The notes below the pieces were generated by a model. That model made no database searches. It was not told where the DNA came from and was given only the letters and a program-made list of their open reading frames with translations. The position numbers were made by a program, and so were the translations under genes. Below, piece after piece: positions 12,359 to 14,923 of a DNA stretch of 14,923 bases (its first letter is position 1; each line of letters opens with the position of its first letter). The DNA lies in assembly GCA_964485555.1 (NCBI GenBank), contig CAZAJN010000060.1, positions 1 to 14,923 on the forward strand, written 5' to 3'. The stretch is from GWC2-37-8 sp964485555. Lineage in GTDB: Bacteria > Patescibacteriota > Minisyncoccia > Moranbacterales > GWC2-37-73.

Positions 12359-13669
12359 ATGAAACAAAAAACTGCACTCGATATCCTGAAACTTGGGCAT
12401 AACGTTTTTCTGACCGGTCCTGCCGGGAGTGGCAAAACATATTTGCTCAAGCAATATATTGAATATCTCAAAAAGAACAATATAGGCGTGGCAATAACTG
12501 CTTCCACTGGGATTGCTGCCACTCACATGAACGGACAGACCATTCACAGTTGGTCTGGCATGGGCATTGCCGACTCCATTTCCGAAGACGAGATATCTAA
12601 GCTCAGGAAAAGGAAATACTATAGCGAGCGAATGAGGAATGCCAAAGTTCTTGTCATAGATGAAGTCTCAATGCTTCATCCTCACCAGCTCGATATGATA
12701 AATGCTATTTGCAAAGGATTTAAGGATCCCTTCTCGCCATTTGGCGGTCTGCAGGTCATTCTTTGCGGAGATTTTTTCCAACTTCCTCCGGTGGCTAAAT
12801 ATGGACAGTCAAGTTTTGCCATGGAATCAGCGACTTGGGAAGAGATGAACCTGAAAATTTGCTATTTGAATGAGCAACATCGACAAGAAGATGCTGATAT
12901 GCTGAAAATTCTTAATGATATCAGGAGCTGTAGTTGCGATGCTGGAACCCTCGAACTTATCCATACGCGCAAGGATAAGGCGATAAAAAACGCCATCACC
13001 CCGACCAAGCTGTTCACTCATAATGTGAATGTTGACTTCATCAATAATTTGGAACTAAAAAAAATAAGTGAAAAAGACAAGACCTATGTCATGAAGACTG
13101 GAGGTAATGAGCATGTACTTAACGCTGTCAAAAAGGGTTGTCTGGCTCCGGAGACTTTGATTTTGAAAAAAGGCGCAGTGGTGATGTTTGTGAAAAACAA
13201 TTTTGAGAGAGGTTATGTCAATGGAACATTGGGCAAAGTGGTCGGTTTTGATGACAGTGATATGCCGGTCGTGAAAACTCATTCAGGAAAGACAATAGTG
13301 GCTACGCCCGAAAAATGGGCGATTGAAGAAGATGAGAAATCATTGGCATCCATCACTCAAATTCCGCTCAGGTTGGCTTGGGCCATCACCGTGCATAAAA
13401 GCCAAGGTATGACACTGGATGCGGTGGAAATGGATCTTTCAAAATCTTTTGAATATGGCATGGGCTACGTCGCTCTTTCGCGGGTCAGAACGCTGGATGG
13501 CATAAAACTGCTAGGCATCAATGGGAGAGCCTTGGAGGTGAACCCAAAAGTATATGAATTCGACAAGATTTTAGCAGAGCTTTCAAGAGCAAACTCAAAT
13601 TATATGATAAAGATGAAAACTTCTGAGAAAATGAAATTGCAAGAGGAATTTTTAAGGAATAGTAAATGA
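12359..13669 (+). CDS. Pif1/RecD-like superfamily 1 DNA helicase
   Basis: The 436-residue AAA-type protein has Walker A GPAGSGKT (20-27), the motif Ia region ITASTGIAATHMNGQTIHSW typical of Pif1 (46-65), Walker B VLVIDEVSML (97-106), motif III CGDFFQLPPV (136-145) and motif IV LNEQHRQ (170-176). The C-terminal RecA-like half has GAVVMFVKNN, a RGYVNGTLGKVVGF SH3-like insertion, and motifs V and VI as TVHKSQGMTLD (344-354) and YVALSRVR (370-377). Pif1-like enzymes unwind DNA 5' to 3' and resolve structures or forks. This is a compact form of nearly minimal length. An in-frame TAG at 12347 precedes the ATG, which fixes the start; a weak GAGG lies 12 nt upstream. It is the first gene of an apparent three-gene operon. 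Confidence 0.94.
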   Translation: MKQKTALDILKLGHNVFLTGPAGSGKTYLLKQYIEYLKKNNIGVAITASTGIAATHMNGQTIHSWSGMGIADSISEDEISKLRKRKYYSERMRNAKVLVIDEVSMLHPHQLDMINAICKGFKDPFSPFGGLQVILCGDFFQLPPVAKYGQSSFAMESATWEEMNLKICYLNEQHRQEDADMLKILNDIRSCSCDAGTLELIHTRKDKAIKNAITPTKLFTHNVNVDFINNLELKKISEKDKTYVMKTGGNEHVLNAVKKGCLAPETLILKKGAVVMFVKNNFERGYVNGTLGKVVGFDDSDMPVVKTHSGKTIVATPEKWAIEEDEKSLASITQIPLRLAWAITVHKSQGMTLDAVEMDLSKSFEYGMGYVALSRVRTLDGIKLLGINGRALEVNPKVYEFDKILAELSRANSNYMIKMKTSEKMKLQEEFLRNSK

Positions 13670-13676
13670 TCAATGC

Positions 13677-14174
13677 ATGGAAATATACAAACTGAATCAA
13701 AACGATTGGGAGACATACAAAAAACTCAGACTGGAAGCTCTCAGGGAAAGTCCTCAGGCTTTCGGCGATTCTTTCGTGGAGTCAGCCTTGCTCAGCGACA
13801 ATCATTGGAAGGAGGAATTTGAAAATCCGAAAAGTATCATCATGGTTGCGCGAGAGTGTCAAGAAATTTTTGCTATGGCTGCGGCCTATCAGGAAGATGG
13901 GGAAAAAATGAAGCACATCGCTTATGTCTGGGGTGTATATGTGAAAAAAGATTATCGCGGAAAAGGAATGGGTCAAAAAATGATGGAGGCTCTGTTGGAT
14001 GAAATTTACGCTATCGGAGAAATTGAAAAAGTTGACCTCAATGTGAACACTTCGCAAATTGGCGCCGTGCGTCTGTATGAAAAACTCGGCTTTGTGATCG
14101 CCGGCACTTTGCACAGGGAATTGAAAGTAGACGGCAGATACTATGATGAACACGTGATGGAGAAATTGTTGTAA
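13677..14174 (+). CDS. GNAT family N-acetyltransferase
   Basis: The 165-residue protein matches the acetyltransferase_1 fold. Motif A is VWGVYVKKDYRGKGMGQKMM with the acetyl-CoA pyrophosphate loop R94-G-K-G-M-G99. Motif B is GAVRLYEKLGFVIAGTLHRELK, with Tyr134 as the probable general acid. The N-terminal WETYKKLRLEALRESPQAFGDSFVE stretch is common in RimI-like and small-molecule GNATs. It uses acetyl-CoA to acetylate an amine on a protein or small molecule; the substrate cannot be read from sequence. It starts 7 nt after the helicase stop, so the two are probably co-transcribed. No Shine-Dalgarno sequence precedes it, and translation may depend on coupling. Confidence 0.92.
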   Translation: MEIYKLNQNDWETYKKLRLEALRESPQAFGDSFVESALLSDNHWKEEFENPKSIIMVARECQEIFAMAAAYQEDGEKMKHIAYVWGVYVKKDYRGKGMGQKMMEALLDEIYAIGEIEKVDLNVNTSQIGAVRLYEKLGFVIAGTLHRELKVDGRYYDEHVMEKLL

Positions 14175-14195
14175 TATTATAGTGACTTCAATACT

Positions 14196-14840
14196 ATGAA
14201 AAATAGTTTCAAAAAACATGCCTCTTTCGCGCTGATCTTGCTGTCACTTCTGGTGATAATCTTTTTTTTCATGCGCCAAGACACCTTCCAGATTTTTCGC
14301 CAAGCTGTGCAGAGCAATCTGGCTTGGGGCGTCATCGTCTATATTTCATTGGAAATTGTTTCCATTGTAGTGGTGCCAGTTACTACCATCGTGCTGGTTC
14401 CCTTGGCTGTTGATTTTTTCGGACCTTTTCTTGCGGCAATCTATAGCATCATTGGTTGGCTTATGGGCGGAGCACTGGCTTTCTTAATCGCACGTCATTT
14501 CGGCAGACCGATAGTTAAAAAACTTTTCAATATCAAGGAAATTGAAAAATATCGCAAATATATTTCCGAAGACATCGGTTTTTGGACCGTGGTGTTGCTG
14601 CGATTATTATTGCCGGTCGATATTCTTAGTTATGCTCTCGGACTCTTCAGTGTCATTTCATTTAGACGCTACATGCTGGCAACTCTCATCGGAATCACGC
14701 CGTTCGCCTTCATTTTTGCCTATACCGGCCAGGCATTAATAATGGGGCAATATGGCGAAGTCGTCATTTTCACTATTGTTTCCGCGGTTATACTTGTTTT
14801 TTTATGGAGGATTGCGAAGAAGAAGTATCAAAAAATGTGA
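14196..14840 (+). CDS. TVP38/TMEM64 (VTT/DedA-like) membrane protein
   Basis: The 214-residue protein has about six hydrophobic segments (9-26, 43-70, 78-100, 128-150, 158-182, 187-204). The VTT/DedA family core is visible: PVTTIVLVPLAVDFFGPFLA, GWLMGGALAFLIARHFGRPIVKK with the conserved FGR, and TVVLLRLLLPVDILSYALGL with the conserved Arg and Pro before the re-entrant region. The family acts in lipid movement across the membrane or in membrane stress; some members translocate undecaprenyl phosphate or phosphatidylethanolamine, but the substrate here is unknown. It follows the acetyltransferase gene by 21 nt on the same strand and is probably the last gene of the operon. The C-terminus is a basic cytoplasmic tail. 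Confidence 0.9.
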   Translation: MKNSFKKHASFALILLSLLVIIFFFMRQDTFQIFRQAVQSNLAWGVIVYISLEIVSIVVVPVTTIVLVPLAVDFFGPFLAAIYSIIGWLMGGALAFLIARHFGRPIVKKLFNIKEIEKYRKYISEDIGFWTVVLLRLLLPVDILSYALGLFSVISFRRYMLATLIGITPFAFIFAYTGQALIMGQYGEVVIFTIVSAVILVFLWRIAKKKYQKM

Positions 14841-14870
14841 AGGACAAAAATGGTCACATTAGAGTGAGGA

Positions 14871-14923
14871 ATGCAAAAGGAGATTTATGGCATCATGCTG
14901 ACAGGATATGCATGCTATTACTC
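14871..14923 (+). CDS. Possible start of a further gene (truncated by window)
   Basis: A frame beginning at ATG 14871 stays open to the window end. An in-frame ATG at 14895 lies 12 nt after AAGGAG (14877-14882). Only 17 codons are visible, too few to name a product or to be sure that this is coding. Confidence 0.2.
   Translation, partial: MQKEIYGIMLTGYACYY

Noticed and set aside
14834..14860. AATGTGA...TCACATT inverted repeat resembling a CRP-type site
   Set aside because: The half-sites are 13 bp apart rather than the 6 bp of a CRP site, overlap the stop codon, and lack a T-tract for a terminator.

Overview
The window reads as bacterial chromosome of roughly 40% GC, using the standard code (TAA, TAG and TGA all serve as stops). 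Most genes lack a Shine-Dalgarno sequence, and several intergenic gaps carry long perfect hairpins or palindromes. Together with the gene set (secreted caspase-like protein, VTT-domain membrane protein, Pif1-type helicase, huge repeat surface protein) this fits a Candidatus Patescibacteria/CPR genome. That placement is inference, not proof. No rRNA, tRNA, CRISPR array, transposase or phage gene was seen.

Layout. (1) 1-446: 3' end of the cell-wall lytic transglycosylase MltG. (2) 536-1678: exported caspase-like cysteine peptidase with its own extended -10 promoter and a GAAA-loop terminator. (3) 1820-2682: two small membrane proteins, DoxX and YggT, separated by a 22-bp perfect hairpin and a TAATG pentanucleotide tandem repeat. 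(4) 2794-8067: a dense signalling block. It holds a receiver-PAS-histidine kinase, a protein fusing a degenerate receiver to an RlmN/Cfr-like radical SAM enzyme, a single-domain receiver, a divergently oriented OmpR/PhoB regulator and an ECF-type sigma factor. (5) 8068-8300: gene-free stretch with a 30-bp perfect palindrome and a bidirectional terminator. (6) 8301-8717 (-): unknown Cys-containing protein. (7) 8813-8904: a near-consensus promoter running straight into a strong terminator, predicting a transcript of about 56 nt. (8) 8953-12153 (-): 1066-residue exported protein with seven tandem beta-type repeats of about 100 residues. (9) 12359-14840: apparent operon of Pif1-like helicase, GNAT acetyltransferase and TVP38/VTT membrane protein.

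How the parts may fit. The signalling block is the most distinctive region. Two promoters, before the single-domain receiver and before the sigma factor, carry the same pho-box-like layout: 7-bp CTTAAyN direct repeats with an 11-bp period, ending exactly 19 nt before a -10-like hexamer. The second copy also lies directly upstream of the -35 of the OmpR-family gene. This suggests one small regulon controlled by that regulator. The pseudo-receiver/radical SAM fusion has a consensus promoter overlaid by a perfect dyad and an unusually strong ribosome binding site. It is the best candidate here for an undescribed system: an RlmN-type radical SAM enzyme whose usual N-terminal RNA-binding domain appears replaced by a receiver fold lacking the phospho-acceptor aspartate.
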